From Geminocystis herdmanii PCC 6308 (GTDB lineage: Bacteria; Cyanobacteriota; Cyanobacteriia; Cyanobacteriales; Cyanobacteriaceae): a DNA stretch of 64,000 bases. Positions 8,957-18,411 of this stretch are shown here, piece by piece. The notes under the pieces were generated by a model. That model was given only the letters and a program-made list of their open reading frames with translations, was not told the DNA's origin and did not search any database. How positions within the stretch are numbered: the stretch's first letter is position 1; the number at the start of each line of letters is the position of its first letter. The stretch lies in NCBI RefSeq assembly GCF_000332235.1, contig NZ_CM001775.1, positions 2,448,230 through 2,512,229 of the forward strand, given 5' to 3'. Made by a program: the position numbers and the translations under genes.

Positions 8957-9838
8957 CTAATGTTGATTTAAGAATTGATAACCAATTAATTTATAGATTA
9001 ATTTGGCCGCCGTAAATTCAGAAACAACGGAGTCTTTTGTTGGCGCTAATTCCATAATATCACAGCCAATAACTTCAAATTTAGCGAAAATTAATCGCAT
9101 AAATGCTAATAATTGATACCAGTCTAAACCACCCGGTTCAGGTGTGCCAACTCCCGGCATTAAACTAGGATCAATTCCGTCTAAATCAATGGTAATAAAT
9201 ACTTTTTTCGTCTTAATATTTTCGATCGATCTTTCCATCCAATCCGAGTTATAGTATATATCCCTTGCCCACATAACGGGAATATTTTGTTCTCGAATTA
9301 AAGTAGCTTCTTCCTGACAAATAGCACGAATTCCTACGGGTAAAGTCGGTAATCCTAACTCTAAAACTCTACGCATCACACAAGCATGATTATGAATTGA
9401 GCCTTCAAACTCATGACGCATATCACCGTGAGCATCAATTTGCACCACTGTAAAAGGTTCATCTAAACTCTGTTGATAGGCTTGAACAACTCCTGTCGTG
9501 ATAGCGTGTTCACCACCTAAGGCAATGACAAATTTTCCATCTTGAATAAATTGTTTTACCGTATCGGTAGTAACTTTCAACATTTCATCAGCAGTCAGCA
9601 AATTATTTAGCCTTGTATCCGCAATATAATTAGAGGTAAAAATGGCAGTTTTAAAACAAGTTTCTATGTCTAATTCTTCATCATAACATTCTAGTTGATC
9701 AGAAGCGCTTAAAATAGCATCTGGCCCATGTTCACAACCTTTTCGATAGGTGGTAGTAGCTTCATAAGGAATAGGTAAAATAACGACTTTTGATTCTTCG
9801 TAGGTGGACTGAATTTCTGACTCTAAAAATTGTTTCAT
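8957..9838 (-). CDS. speB: Agmatinase/arginase (ureohydrolase) family protein
   Basis: Mn- or Ni-dependent ureohydrolase, probably agmatinase, cleaving agmatine to putrescine and urea. Metal-binding motifs are complete: GGEHA (residues about 108-112), DAHGD (about 134-138) and DLDGIDPS (about 217-224). The total length of 293 residues fits bacterial SpeB rather than the longer cyanobacterial guanidine hydrolase (about 390 aa). Closely related cyanobacterial ureohydrolases differ in substrate, so guanidine or another guanidino compound cannot be excluded. The gene is monocistronic, with 454 bp of non-coding DNA upstream and the interrupted tRNA downstream. Confidence 0.85.
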   Translation of the reverse strand: MKQFLESEIQSTYEESKVVILPIPYEATTTYRKGCEHGPDAILSASDQLECYDEELDIETCFKTAIFTSNYIADTRLNNLLTADEMLKVTTDTVKQFIQDGKFVIALGGEHAITTGVVQAYQQSLDEPFTVVQIDAHGDMRHEFEGSIHNHACVMRRVLELGLPTLPVGIRAICQEEATLIREQNIPVMWARDIYYNSDWMERSIENIKTKKVFITIDLDGIDPSLMPGVGTPEPGGLDWYQLLAFMRLIFAKFEVIGCDIMELAPTKDSVVSEFTAAKLIYKLIGYQFLNQH

Positions 9839-10292
9839 AGTTGATGTTTATTTTCTAATTGTTATAATAATTTTCAGAACAAATAAAACTTATTAATCAA
9901 GAATAATTTAATAATTATTTACTCTTTATAATAACTAATTTTTGTGATTATATTATACCATATTGAGCATAGTTTATGAGGAAAAATTTAAAAAACTTAC
10001 AATGAAATAAATTTCATCTCTAAGATAATTATATTAACAGAAGTTAAGTCAATTTCTCACACTAAACTGTTGAATTATATTTAATCTTAATTTTTACTAA
10101 AGAGTAAATAATCTAAATTAGACCTCTTGCAAAATAACAAGTAAAATCTATTGTATGATAGAAAACATATTTTTTTTCTTATTACTCATTACTAAACTTC
10201 TTGAAGAAGTCTATAGGAGAAAGTATTGTTTATTTCGATCAAACAAAATATAATAAAATGAGCAATAATTACTATCTCAAGTTTTTTATTCT
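9839..10292. other. Intergenic region with a TAGAC-ended MITE
   Basis: 454 bp between divergent genes. It is very AT-rich with no convincing gene. It contains the ~93-bp repeat at 10119-10213 and presumably the promoters of the agmatinase-family and sugar-permease genes; no strong individual promoter was recognised. Confidence 0.6.
10119..10213 (+). repeat. ~93-bp TAGAC...GTCTA MITE, copy 1
   Basis: Starts TAGACCTCTTGCAAAATAAC and ends GAAGAAGTCTA. The reverse complement of 38535-38627 aligns along its full length, including AATCTATT, GAAAACAT and TTATTACTCATTACT. The ends are imperfect inverted repeats flanked by TA, as expected for IS630/Tc1-type MITEs. A partial end-like match (TCTCTTGCAAAATAAAAT) lies at about 6612-6630. 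Confidence 0.6.
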
Positions 10293-11123
10293 ATGGTTAA
10301 TAAAAGGACGATCGAACATATTTTAATTTATGGTTTATTAATCCTCATAGCCTTATTAATGTTATTTCCTTTACTCTGGTTATTAAGTACTTCCTTTAAG
10401 TCTGCGGGAGAAGATATTTTTTCTTTTCCTCCTCAATTTATTCCGAAACAATTTACCTTAGAAAACTTTACTTTAGTTTGGCAAAATTATCCCTTTGGAC
10501 GTTATTTATTAAACAGCACAATTACTGCAGTTTTAACGGTAGTCTTAAATTTACTATTTTGTTCTTTAGCGGCTTATCCCTTAGCAAGATTAGATTTTAA
10601 GGGAAAAAATTTCATATTTGCCTTAGTTATTGCCACAATTATGATCCCTTTTCAAATAGTAATGATTCCTCTCTATATTTTTGCTGTTCAAGTAGGTTTA
10701 AGAAATAATTATTTAGGCATTATTTTACCTCAAATTGCCTCTGCTTTTGGTATCTTTTTATTAAGACAAGCCTTTCAAGGTGTACCCAAAGAATTAGAAG
10801 AAGCCTCAAGAATCGATGGTTGCAGTGAATTAGGCATTTGGTGGCATATCATGTTACCTGCTGTGCGTCCTGCTACTATTACCTTAGCAATTTTCGTGTT
10901 TATCGGTTCATGGAGTGATTTTTTATGGCCTTTAATTATCCTCGATCGACCTGAATATTATACTCTACCATTAGGGGTAGCAGGATTAGCAAGTTCTCTG
11001 GATTTGAATTGGCGCTTTATCGCCGCAGGTTCGATTATCTCGATCGTCCCCGTTCTGCTATTATTTTTATTACTGCAAAAATATATTATTCCCAGCGCTG
11101 CCAGTAGTGGTGTCAAGGGATAA
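10293..11123 (+). CDS. Carbohydrate ABC transporter permease, MalG/GgtD type
   Basis: Inner-membrane permease of a CUT1-type sugar importer. The 276 residues form six membrane helices with the cytoplasmic EAA loop EEASRIDGCSELGIWWHIMLP at residues about 167-187, which docks on the ATPase, and the family signature TSFKSAGEDIF near residue 34. The partner permease and ATPase are not adjacent. A sugar-binding lipoprotein of the matching class lies at 56366-57682, 46 kb away, and could be its partner. In cyanobacteria such split systems import glucosylglycerol, sucrose or trehalose; the substrate cannot be told here. Confidence 0.85.
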   Translation: MVNKRTIEHILIYGLLILIALLMLFPLLWLLSTSFKSAGEDIFSFPPQFIPKQFTLENFTLVWQNYPFGRYLLNSTITAVLTVVLNLLFCSLAAYPLARLDFKGKNFIFALVIATIMIPFQIVMIPLYIFAVQVGLRNNYLGIILPQIASAFGIFLLRQAFQGVPKELEEASRIDGCSELGIWWHIMLPAVRPATITLAIFVFIGSWSDFLWPLIILDRPEYYTLPLGVAGLASSLDLNWRFIAAGSIISIVPVLLLFLLLQKYIIPSAASSGVKG

Positions 11124-11127
11124 TAAA

Positions 11128-11160
11128 GAATGGAGAATGGAGAATGGAGAATGGAGAATG
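11128..11160 (+). repeat. Heptameric tandem repeat (GAATGGA)n
   Basis: About 4.5 copies of a 7-bp unit directly after the permease stop codon. One of several heptamer arrays in this window. Confidence 0.8.
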
Positions 11161-11170
11161 AATAAAAAAA

Positions 11171-11225
11171 GTTCAATTTATTGAACGATATAATATTAAC
11201 CGTGTAATTTATTACACGGTGGGTT
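11171..11225 (+). repeat. Double-hairpin dispersed repeat, copy 1
   Basis: Contains GTTCAATTTATTGAAC (hairpin) and CCGTGTAAT-TT-ATTACACGG (9-bp stem, 2-nt loop), followed by TGGGT. A close copy lies at 56233-56286. The second hairpin could also act as a terminator for the permease gene. Confidence 0.7.
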
Positions 11226-11265
11226 ATTGATTAACACCCTAAAAACTATTACCCATTACTTAATT

Positions 11266-12081
11266 ATGTCTCAGTGGTCATACTTATTAAAAAATTCTGG
11301 CATTTGGAAGGGATCATTTACTCAGTTTTCTCCTGATGGAATCCTGATTAAAAACACCCCAACGGAACTCACTTTAGAAGGCTTAAACAACGATAAAACC
11401 ATACGTTTAACCGTTAATCGCCTCGATAGCGGTGAGCCTCCTCATATTAACGAATTTACCGCCCTTAATCGTAATATTTTTCTTTTTGAAGAAGGTCACT
11501 TTGCGAAAGGTTCTCAACAACTTAGCCCTTTTGCCATTTTTGGTGCAGAATACGGCTTTTTAGAACTCGATCGACGTTTAAGAATGGTACAATTATTCGA
11601 TAAAGAGGGTAATTTAGAACAAGTTACCTTGATTAGAGAATTTCGATCGCATGGTAACGGTAAAGAACGATCGAACCTTACTATAGAACAATTAGAGGGG
11701 GAATGGCAAGGAGAGGCTTTAACCTTGTATCCTGATTGGCGAAATACTCAACCTTATTCAACTAATTTAACCATAAAAAAAGAAGGTAATAGAATAATTC
11801 AACAGGTAAAAACTCCTGAGTTAAACTTAAATTATGAGGGAATAATTGAAGAAAATAAAATCACTTTTTCCCAAAATAATCAAGATATTAGAGTAATATT
11901 ATTACCCGATGGAGCGTCTTCCACAACACCCTTAAAAATAAGTCATCGTCAACAATTTTTTGTGGAATGTGCTTGGTTAGTTGAACCTAATTTAAGACTC
12001 CGTTTAATTCGTCAATATGACAATACGGGGGCATGGGTTAACGTCACTTTAATTAAAGAAAAAAAGTTAACTAAATGTTAA
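11266..12081 (+). CDS. DUF3598 family protein
   Basis: A 271-residue soluble protein with two similar beta-rich halves; the second ends CAWLVEPNLRLRLIRQYDNT, the first has FGAEYGFLELDRRLRMVQLFD. This pattern (W..L..N.G.W.G...F then ERRLR-type strands) is DUF3598, a lipocalin-like cyanobacterial family related in fold to phycobilin lyases of the CpeS/CpcS group, but not shown to be a lyase. I use ATG 11266 (MSQWSYLLKN); an upstream in-frame codon at 11227 would add 13 non-conserved residues. Function unknown. Confidence 0.7.
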   Translation: MSQWSYLLKNSGIWKGSFTQFSPDGILIKNTPTELTLEGLNNDKTIRLTVNRLDSGEPPHINEFTALNRNIFLFEEGHFAKGSQQLSPFAIFGAEYGFLELDRRLRMVQLFDKEGNLEQVTLIREFRSHGNGKERSNLTIEQLEGEWQGEALTLYPDWRNTQPYSTNLTIKKEGNRIIQQVKTPELNLNYEGIIEENKITFSQNNQDIRVILLPDGASSTTPLKISHRQQFFVECAWLVEPNLRLRLIRQYDNTGAWVNVTLIKEKKLTKC

Positions 12082-12113
12082 TAATATTAATGGGTAAAAA
12101 AAATTAAAATTTA

Positions 12114-12425
12114 TTACTCATTATCAATAACTTTAAGGGAAGATTGCCAAATTTTCCACGCCCCCAAACACAAAGTAATATTGCCGATAACAGTAGTTAA
12201 GGCTTGAATTGTTACTAACCATTCCCAAGATTCTGCATTGTCGAATAAATGCCATGTACAAGCGCACATAGCACTAATTAAAGCTGGTAACATTCCATAG
12301 GCTAACCAATACCAACTACTATCTTTGGTAACTTCTCCATAGCGCCATACAAACCAAATTGCTGCAATCCATTCGATAACACTAGAAACATGAACTATCC
12401 ATGTGGGAATTGATAAACTGTGCAT
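12114..12425 (-). CDS. DUF2499 / Ycf49-like membrane protein
   Basis: A 103-residue protein with three hydrophobic helices and the conserved sequences SIPTWIVHVSSVIEW and MLPALISAMCACTWHLFDN, characteristic of the cyanobacterial and plastid Ycf49-like family (DUF2499). It probably lies in the thylakoid or plasma membrane. Biochemical role unknown. It is convergent with the DUF3598 gene, with only 32 bp between the stops. Confidence 0.8.
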   Translation of the reverse strand: MHSLSIPTWIVHVSSVIEWIAAIWFVWRYGEVTKDSSWYWLAYGMLPALISAMCACTWHLFDNAESWEWLVTIQALTTVIGNITLCLGAWKIWQSSLKVIDNE

Positions 12426-12628
12426 AATATTTAACTTTTAAAATTTATTTTGCTGATTTTATTTATAGTTTAATCAATAATGTAAAAAGTGAGGATTTTT
12501 TTTCAAAAAACCTTTAATTTATGTCATTATTTGAACAGTGATAAAGCAATCTCAAAGGGTTGGGCATAAATCTGCTAAAGTGGTTATGATAAAAATTTCA
12601 TAATTTGTTTAAATCTTAGTTATTAAAA

Positions 12629-13462
12629 ATGAAAATTCAAGAAAATAAGATCAAAGTTTCCTCTTTAGAGTGGTTTTATCGGGAAGGTTTACCGTCAGAA
12701 AATAGTGATAAAACTCCCGTAGTTTTACTTCATGGTTTGATGTCTCAAAGTTTTTGTTGGCTTGAGATTATGCCTATTTTAGCAGAATATGGTTATCGAT
12801 CGATCGCTCCTGATTGGTTAGGTTGGGGGTTATCAGACAAACCCGATAAACGAGATTTTGCCTATACTCCTTCCGCTTATGTAACGGCGTTTAAAGAGTT
12901 TATTGAGGAGTTAAATTTAGAAAAAATATCTTTAGTGGTGCAAGGTTTTTTAGCAACTGTTGGCATTCAATATGCTTTGCAATATCCCGATAAAATTGAT
13001 AAATTAATTATCTTAAATACTCCTATTTATTCTACAGCAAAATTACCTTGGCAAATTGCTCAATGTGGTTTTCCCCTATTAGGTGATATGGTAACACAAG
13101 ACCCGTTAATTGTCGATCGAACTTTAGAAAAAGGCTCAGGTTTTGTGATTTCTGACAATAATTTAGCCTTTTATCGTAAACCTATTGTTACCTCATCTTT
13201 AGCAGGTAGAACATTAGTAACAGTGGTAAAAAAATTAAACTTAAAACAAGTAATTACTGACATTGAATTAGGTTTAAAACAATGGGAAAAACCTTGTTTA
13301 ATTATCTGGGGAAAAGATGATCCTTGGTTAGATTTTGAGCCTGTAGAAACCTTAGTTAAAAGTAATAAAAATCTTAAATTAATTACCCTAGAAGAAGCAA
13401 AACACTATCCTCAAGAACATTTTTCTAAGGAAATAGCACCGAAATTAATTAACTTTTTATAA
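12629..13462 (+). CDS. Alpha/beta-hydrolase-fold protein with degenerate nucleophile elbow
   Basis: A 277-residue single-domain alpha/beta-hydrolase fold: oxyanion-hole motif LLHGLMSQSFCW (residues about 34-45), PDWLGWGLSDKP, a nucleophile-elbow strand ISLVVQGFLAT, an acid region WGKDDPWLDF (about 228-237) and a late histidine in EEAKHYPQEH. The usual G-x-S-x-G is replaced by V-Q-G-F-L, so the catalytic serine position is glycine. The protein may therefore be catalytically different or a binding protein rather than a classical esterase. It is monocistronic. Confidence 0.75.
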   Translation: MKIQENKIKVSSLEWFYREGLPSENSDKTPVVLLHGLMSQSFCWLEIMPILAEYGYRSIAPDWLGWGLSDKPDKRDFAYTPSAYVTAFKEFIEELNLEKISLVVQGFLATVGIQYALQYPDKIDKLIILNTPIYSTAKLPWQIAQCGFPLLGDMVTQDPLIVDRTLEKGSGFVISDNNLAFYRKPIVTSSLAGRTLVTVVKKLNLKQVITDIELGLKQWEKPCLIIWGKDDPWLDFEPVETLVKSNKNLKLITLEEAKHYPQEHFSKEIAPKLINFL

Positions 13463-13709
13463 CTATTAAGTTAATCAGGTTTAATTAAATAATTTGTATA
13501 ATTTCACGCAAAGGCGCAAAGTTTTATGATTCATAATTTTTTGAACTTGATTTAAAGGTACGGAAAAGGAATTTAAACTGTCTTAAAAAAAGACTATTTT
13601 ACTTTGATTAACTTATTTATTCTTCCCCTGTAAGGGTTTAATATTATTCAAACTTTATTGAGTTTTAACCTTTATTGTTCGATTATTAGAGATGTTTATT
13701 CCAGTAAAT

Positions 13710-13964
13710 TTAGTTAGTAAAATGACGGCGAAAACGATGATCAATCTTGGCTTTTTTCTCTTGATTACAGTCTTGACAAAGGGTTTGTAAATTACTTATA
13801 TCATTACTTCCTCCTTTAGCTAAAGGGATAATATGATCAATATTCAAAGTCGTTTCTGTCAATTTTTTTCCGCAACTTTGACACTGATTTTTGTCCCTAT
13901 TATATACATATTTTCTCACTTCGATCGGGATAGGAATACGAGGAGTTTTTTTCATTTTATCCAT
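13710..13964 (-). CDS. Small HNH endonuclease-domain protein
   Basis: An 84-residue protein that is almost only an HNH domain: two zinc-ribbon cysteine pairs (CQSCGK near residue 28 and CQDCNQ near residue 68) around the motif NIDHIIPLAKGGSNDISNLQTLC, with catalytic DH, N and a final H/N region. Such stand-alone HNH proteins are common in cyanobacteria; roles in DNA nicking, repair or mobile elements are possible. A second in-frame ATG lies three codons downstream. No partner gene is visible. The 247 bp downstream (13463-13709) hold no recognisable feature. Confidence 0.75.
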   Translation of the reverse strand: MDKMKKTPRIPIPIEVRKYVYNRDKNQCQSCGKKLTETTLNIDHIIPLAKGGSNDISNLQTLCQDCNQEKKAKIDHRFRRHFTN

Positions 13965-14131
13965 TAGTCACCCTTAGATTATTGCTCGATCGTGAAAGGT
14001 TGCTACTCGATCGAACTCTTTTAAAAATTGTTAATCTTATCTTAACTTAATACTGTTCCCATAAGAATTATAATTAATCCAGTATTGGTATATTAATAAT
14101 TTTTAATTTATATTAGCTTAGAGTATTATTT

Positions 14132-14941
14132 ATGAGTAATTTATCCTCCCCAGATTTGATAGACGAGGCAGTTTTAAGGACAGAAAATGTCGATGTGTAT
14201 TATGGCTCTCACAAAGCCGTTGCTGGAGTAAATTTAGACATTCCTACTAATAAGGCGATCGCATTTATAGGTCCTTCGGGATGTGGCAAAAGTACTATTT
14301 TACGATGCTTTAATCGCATGAATGATTTAGTTGCTAGTGCCAAAATTCAAGGTAGAATTACTTTTAGAGGTAAAAATATTTATAATGCTAATGTTGATCC
14401 CGTGAAACTAAGAAGTAGCATTGGCATGGTATTTCAAAAACCCAATCCTTTCCCTAAATCTATCTATGAAAATATTGCATGGGGTGCGAGAATTAACGGT
14501 TATAAAGGTAATATGGATGATTTAGTAGAACAATCTCTACGGAAATCAGCTTTATGGGATGAAGTTAAAGACAAGTTACGTCAAAGCGGTTTAGCTTTGT
14601 CTGGAGGACAACAACAGCGCTTATGTATTGCAAGAACGATCGCTATTCAACCTGATGTTATCTTAATGGATGAACCTTGTTCTGCATTAGACCCTATTTC
14701 CACTCTTAAAGTAGAAGAATCTATCCATGAACTAAAAAGAAATTATACCATTATTATTGTTACCCATAATATGCAACAAGCCTCAAGGGTATCAGATTAT
14801 ACTGCTTTTTTCAATGCCAAAAGTATCGATGGCGGTAGTGGAAAACTAGGCTATCTGGTAGAGTACGATCGAACTGAGAATATATTTCAAAATCCTGTCG
14901 AACAAGCTACCCAAGAATACGTTAGTGGGCGTTTTGGCTAA
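14132..14941 (+). CDS. pstB: Phosphate ABC transporter ATP-binding protein PstB
   Basis: ATPase of the high-affinity phosphate importer PstSCAB. Visible motifs: Walker [10 protein letters not shown] (about residue 47), Q-loop VFQKPNPFP, signature LSGGQQQR, Walker [14 protein letters not shown] and H-loop VTHNMQQA. The sequence [11 protein letters not shown] with the C-terminal YVSGRFG is typical of PstB. pstS, pstC and pstA are not adjacent, so this copy is detached from the usual operon. A possible Pho-box-like sequence (CTTAACTTAATACTGTT, about 14040-14056) precedes the gene, but the match is weak. Confidence 0.9.
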   Translation: MSNLSSPDLIDEAVLRTENVDVYYGSHKAVAGVNLDIPTNKAIAFIGPSGCGKSTILRCFNRMNDLVASAKIQGRITFRGKNIYNANVDPVKLRSSIGMVFQKPNPFPKSIYENIAWGARINGYKGNMDDLVEQSLRKSALWDEVKDKLRQSGLALSGGQQQRLCIARTIAIQPDVILMDEPCSALDPISTLKVEESIHELKRNYTIIIVTHNMQQASRVSDYTAFFNAKSIDGGSGKLGYLVEYDRTENIFQNPVEQATQEYVSGRFG

Positions 14942-14994
14942 AAGAGTTAACAATTAACAATTGACTATGAGAAAATCGATAAAACCATAAATTT

Positions 14995-15684
14995 TTACTG
15001 ACAATCATCACTGGGGTTTGTTTTCACTTCTACGGTGGCAAAACCACTATTTTTCATTAACTCCGTGATGAGTATAACGGCTTTTTCATTAGCTTGATCT
15101 AATATTTTCTGTTGACAAGCAGTCTCTCTTATCTTTATTAAGGTTTCCTGTTGTGCTTTTATCTGTAATTCTGGAGCAACATCAGGACCTAAATTCAGAA
15201 AACCTCGATCGTAATTATAGACTTGAGATTGATTTACGTCTATTTTTTCATCTAAAATTTTGACGGGGGGTAAGGTGATGGTGATTTTATTTTTGTCAAT
15301 GACAACATCATCAACGGTTATGGCGCTTAAATCTAATCCTGCTTTAACCTCTCCTCTGGCTACATAGAGTAAATTAGTTTCTCCTACTACCCAATTACCA
15401 ATTTTACGACTTGAGGATGTAGGTACGATCGAATCCATGACAAATACGCTAGTAGTTAATTCACTCACCATTTGTACTTGTTTAACAATAACATGAGGAT
15501 TGGTGACATTAGGAGAGGTAACTTCATGACGAAAAAGATTACTCACTCCTTGAATAAAATTATCTGTAGTTTTCCAGATACCAAATAAACCCAGAAGAAT
15601 AGCTAAAGTAAAACCACTACCACTTAAAAACATTGTAGTTTTAAATAGACGAGGATTAATCATAAAAGTTTTAAAAGTATTCAT
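14995..15684 (-). CDS. DUF4230 domain-containing membrane-anchored protein
   Basis: A 229-residue protein with one N-terminal membrane helix (FLSGSGFTLAILLGLFGIW) followed by a soluble, presumably extracytoplasmic domain. The domain contains GEVKAGLDLSAI and ITITLPPVKILDEKIDVNQS, which mark DUF4230. I choose ATG 15684 (MNTFKTFMINP); an upstream in-frame ATG at 15783 would add 33 poorly conserved residues covering a promoter-like AT-rich stretch. Function unknown. It is convergent with pstB, with about 50 bp between. Confidence 0.75.
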   Translation of the reverse strand: MNTFKTFMINPRLFKTTMFLSGSGFTLAILLGLFGIWKTTDNFIQGVSNLFRHEVTSPNVTNPHVIVKQVQMVSELTTSVFVMDSIVPTSSSRKIGNWVVGETNLLYVARGEVKAGLDLSAITVDDVVIDKNKITITLPPVKILDEKIDVNQSQVYNYDRGFLNLGPDVAPELQIKAQQETLIKIRETACQQKILDQANEKAVILITELMKNSGFATVEVKTNPSDDCQ

Positions 15685-15784
15685 CAATGATTTTAGGTTT
15701 AAAATAATAATGTAAGCATCAATTATATACGAACTATGGGAATAATTTGATATTAATGAAAGTAGGGAATGGAGAATGGGCAAT

Positions 15785-16162
15785 AGGCAATAGTTTTTTT
15801 TGCAACATTAAATTATCATCTTTACCAGTATAACTATCTTGGATTTAAATCGTGAAAATTTCTAATGTAGATTAATCAGGGGTAGTTTTTTCAAAAAATA
15901 ATAGTATAGAATAAGAATTAATCAGTATTTTACTATTGATATATTCAAAAAATTGACCTTAATGTAACAAACTTAGCTGAAAAAAATACTCTCATCAATC
16001 TTAATTTTAATCAACATAAAATTGTCGCTCTTCTACAGTAGTTATGATAAATTAGTCATATATAATGACCAGTATTTTATCATTATTTTTTAAAGATTTT
16101 TTTAGAACAAATAACTATCAGATATAAAAAATAAACCTAAGTTAATAATTTTAATTTTAAAT
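15785..16162. other. Intergenic region, no gene seen
   Basis: About 380-480 bp of AT-rich DNA between divergent genes (DUF4230 and a hybrid kinase). It begins with a short GGAGAATGGGCAATAGGCAATAG repeat-like stretch. Nothing else recognised. Confidence 0.5.
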
Positions 16163-17737
16163 ATGACCAAAAATAATAACCAAAATAAACGAGATATTTT
16201 AATCGTTGATGATTTAGCAGATAATTTGAGAGTCTTATCTCAAATTTTAGTAGAAAAAAATTATCAAGTAAGAAAAGCAATTAACGGAAAAACTGCTATT
16301 AGGGCGACACAAGTCTCGCCTCCTGATTTGATTCTTTTAGATATAAAAATGCCTGAAATGAATGGTTATGAGGTTTGTCAAATCTTAAAATCTAATAAAA
16401 TAACGGCAGAAATTCCGATCATTTTTATTAGTGCTTTAGATGATACTTTAGATAAAATAAAAGCCTTTGAAGTAGGGGGAGTTGACTATATAACAAAACC
16501 TTTTCATGTGGAAGAAGTCGTAGCAAGAATTGAAACTCAATTAATTATTCAGAGACAAAAAAAACAATTACAACAAGAGATTAAACAAAGAAAATATGCA
16601 GAGGAAATTTTACATCAATCAAGGGCAGTTTTATCTAGTGTTTTAAATAGTTCTCTTGATGGTATTTTAGCAATACAAGCTATCAGAAATATCTCCACAG
16701 GAGAGATAATAGATTTTCGTTGTTTGATTGTTAATCCTGTTATTGCTAAAGTTTTTGGAAAAAATAAAGCTGATTTAGTTGGTAAAACTGGCATCCGCAA
16801 AATTATTAATCAAATTGATCAAAATTTGTTTGATTCTATTATTCAAGTAGTGGAAACAGGAAAACCTTTAGCCACAGATTTATTTTATCAATATGATTCT
16901 TTGAAATATTGGTTTCACTTTATTGCGGTAAAATTAGGTGATGGTTGTGCTATTACCGTAAAAAATATTACCAGTCGAAAAGAAACAGAATTAGAGTTAA
17001 AAAAAATTAATTTAGATTTAGAAACTTTTTCTCGTAGTGTTGTCCATGATTTAAGAAATTATATTAATAATATTAATTTTGCTGGTACTTTATTAGCCGA
17101 AGAAATTCAATTAAATGGCTCTGATAATGAAAAAGAATTAATTGACATTGTTAATGTTTCTTGTGAGCGAACTATGGCTATTTTACAAGGGATAAATCAG
17201 TTGTCACAATTAAACTCTGAGCCGATTCAACCTATTCCTTTTAATCTTTCTAAATTAATCACAGAAATTTTAAATTATCTTCAGAGTAATCAGCCGAGAA
17301 TTAATCTTATCACTACTATTCAAGATAATATTACCGTTATGGGCGATCGAAAATTAATCAATGTTGCCATCGAAAATTTAATAAAAAATGCGTGGAAATA
17401 TACTCAAGAAAATGAACAAACTATTATCGAATTTGGGGAAATTAAATTCACAGAAAAATTATGGACTGAAAAAATAAAATTGGGGGATTTTTCTAGTTTT
17501 CAATTTAAAAATAAAAACATCTATTTTATTAAAGATAATGGTATCGGTTTTAATCCGGAATTGATAGATCAATTATTCGTTCCTTTCAAGAAGTTACACA
17601 AAAGTTCTTCCTATGAAGGAACTGGTATTGGTTTATCTATTGTACAAAGAATAATTGAACTTCATCATGGAGTTATTTGGGCAGAATCAGAATTAAATCA
17701 AGGGGCAACTTTTTATTTTATTCTTGGTATAGAATAA
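16163..17737 (+). CDS. Hybrid sensor kinase: receiver - PAS - histidine kinase
   Basis: A 524-residue cytosolic two-component protein. Residues about 10-125 are a receiver domain (DDLADN acidic pocket, phospho-acceptor Asp in LILLDIKMPEMNG, and TKPF lysine). A PAS-like domain spans about 150-275, and then a phospho-acceptor histidine region reads SVVHDLRNYINN. The ATPase domain has N-box IENLIKNAWKYTQ, G1 DNGIGFNP and G2 GTGIGLSIVQR. There are no membrane segments. The receiver-first layout suggests it takes input from another kinase. The H-box (HDLRN) is the variant found in phytochrome-like kinases. Signal unknown; the next gene (apt) is 84 bp downstream. Confidence 0.85.
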   Translation: MTKNNNQNKRDILIVDDLADNLRVLSQILVEKNYQVRKAINGKTAIRATQVSPPDLILLDIKMPEMNGYEVCQILKSNKITAEIPIIFISALDDTLDKIKAFEVGGVDYITKPFHVEEVVARIETQLIIQRQKKQLQQEIKQRKYAEEILHQSRAVLSSVLNSSLDGILAIQAIRNISTGEIIDFRCLIVNPVIAKVFGKNKADLVGKTGIRKIINQIDQNLFDSIIQVVETGKPLATDLFYQYDSLKYWFHFIAVKLGDGCAITVKNITSRKETELELKKINLDLETFSRSVVHDLRNYINNINFAGTLLAEEIQLNGSDNEKELIDIVNVSCERTMAILQGINQLSQLNSEPIQPIPFNLSKLITEILNYLQSNQPRINLITTIQDNITVMGDRKLINVAIENLIKNAWKYTQENEQTIIEFGEIKFTEKLWTEKIKLGDFSSFQFKNKNIYFIKDNGIGFNPELIDQLFVPFKKLHKSSSYEGTGIGLSIVQRIIELHHGVIWAESELNQGATFYFILGIE

Positions 17738-17821
17738 TTAGAGAGAAGAAGATTGCTTCCTTGTCTCCATTGGGACATTATAATTATAAGGTTCGATCGA
17801 ACTTCCTTTCACCTATAATTA

Positions 17822-18349
17822 ATGACTATGGATTTAAAAGCACTTATTCGAGATATACCCGATTTTCCGCAACCCGGTATCATTTTTCGTGACATAACAA
17901 CTTTACTGCGCAATCCTCAAGGTTTAAAGTATGTCATCGATAGTTTATCAGTACAAACAGAAAAATTAGATATATTACCAGACTATATCATCGGCATTGA
18001 GTCCAGAGGATTTATTTTTGCTCCCGCTTTAGCCTATCATCTTGATGCTGGTTTTGTGCCTGTGCGCAAAAAAGGCAAATTACCCGCCAAAGTTCACTCG
18101 ATCGAGTATGATTTAGAATATGGTACTGATATATTGGAAATTCATCAAGACGCTTTAACTCCTGATGCCAAAGTCATGATAGTTGATGACGTTATCGCTA
18201 CGGGAGGCACGGCAAAAGCTACCGCCGACTTATTAACTCGCATTGGTTGTAATATTGTCGCCTGTGGTTTTATTGTGGAATTAGAAGGTTTACAAGGTAG
18301 AAAAAAATTACCAGATATACCGATGATTAGCTTAGTTAAGTATAGTTAA
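17822..18349 (+). CDS. apt: Adenine phosphoribosyltransferase
   Basis: Purine-salvage enzyme converting adenine and PRPP to AMP. The 175-residue sequence has the family start [18 protein letters not shown], the GIESRGFIF loop, VRKKGKLP, and the PRPP-binding motif [14 protein letters not shown] (about residues 118-131). There are two possible starts, ATG 17822 and ATG 17828; I use the first. Downstream 18356-18390 holds a GGGGTATT-type short repeat. Confidence 0.92.
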   Translation: MTMDLKALIRDIPDFPQPGIIFRDITTLLRNPQGLKYVIDSLSVQTEKLDILPDYIIGIESRGFIFAPALAYHLDAGFVPVRKKGKLPAKVHSIEYDLEYGTDILEIHQDALTPDAKVMIVDDVIATGGTAKATADLLTRIGCNIVACGFIVELEGLQGRKKLPDIPMISLVKYS

Positions 18350-18411
18350 TAGTTATAGGGTATTGGGGTGTTGGGGTATTGGGGAAACTTTTTAATTCTT
18401 AATTTTTAATC

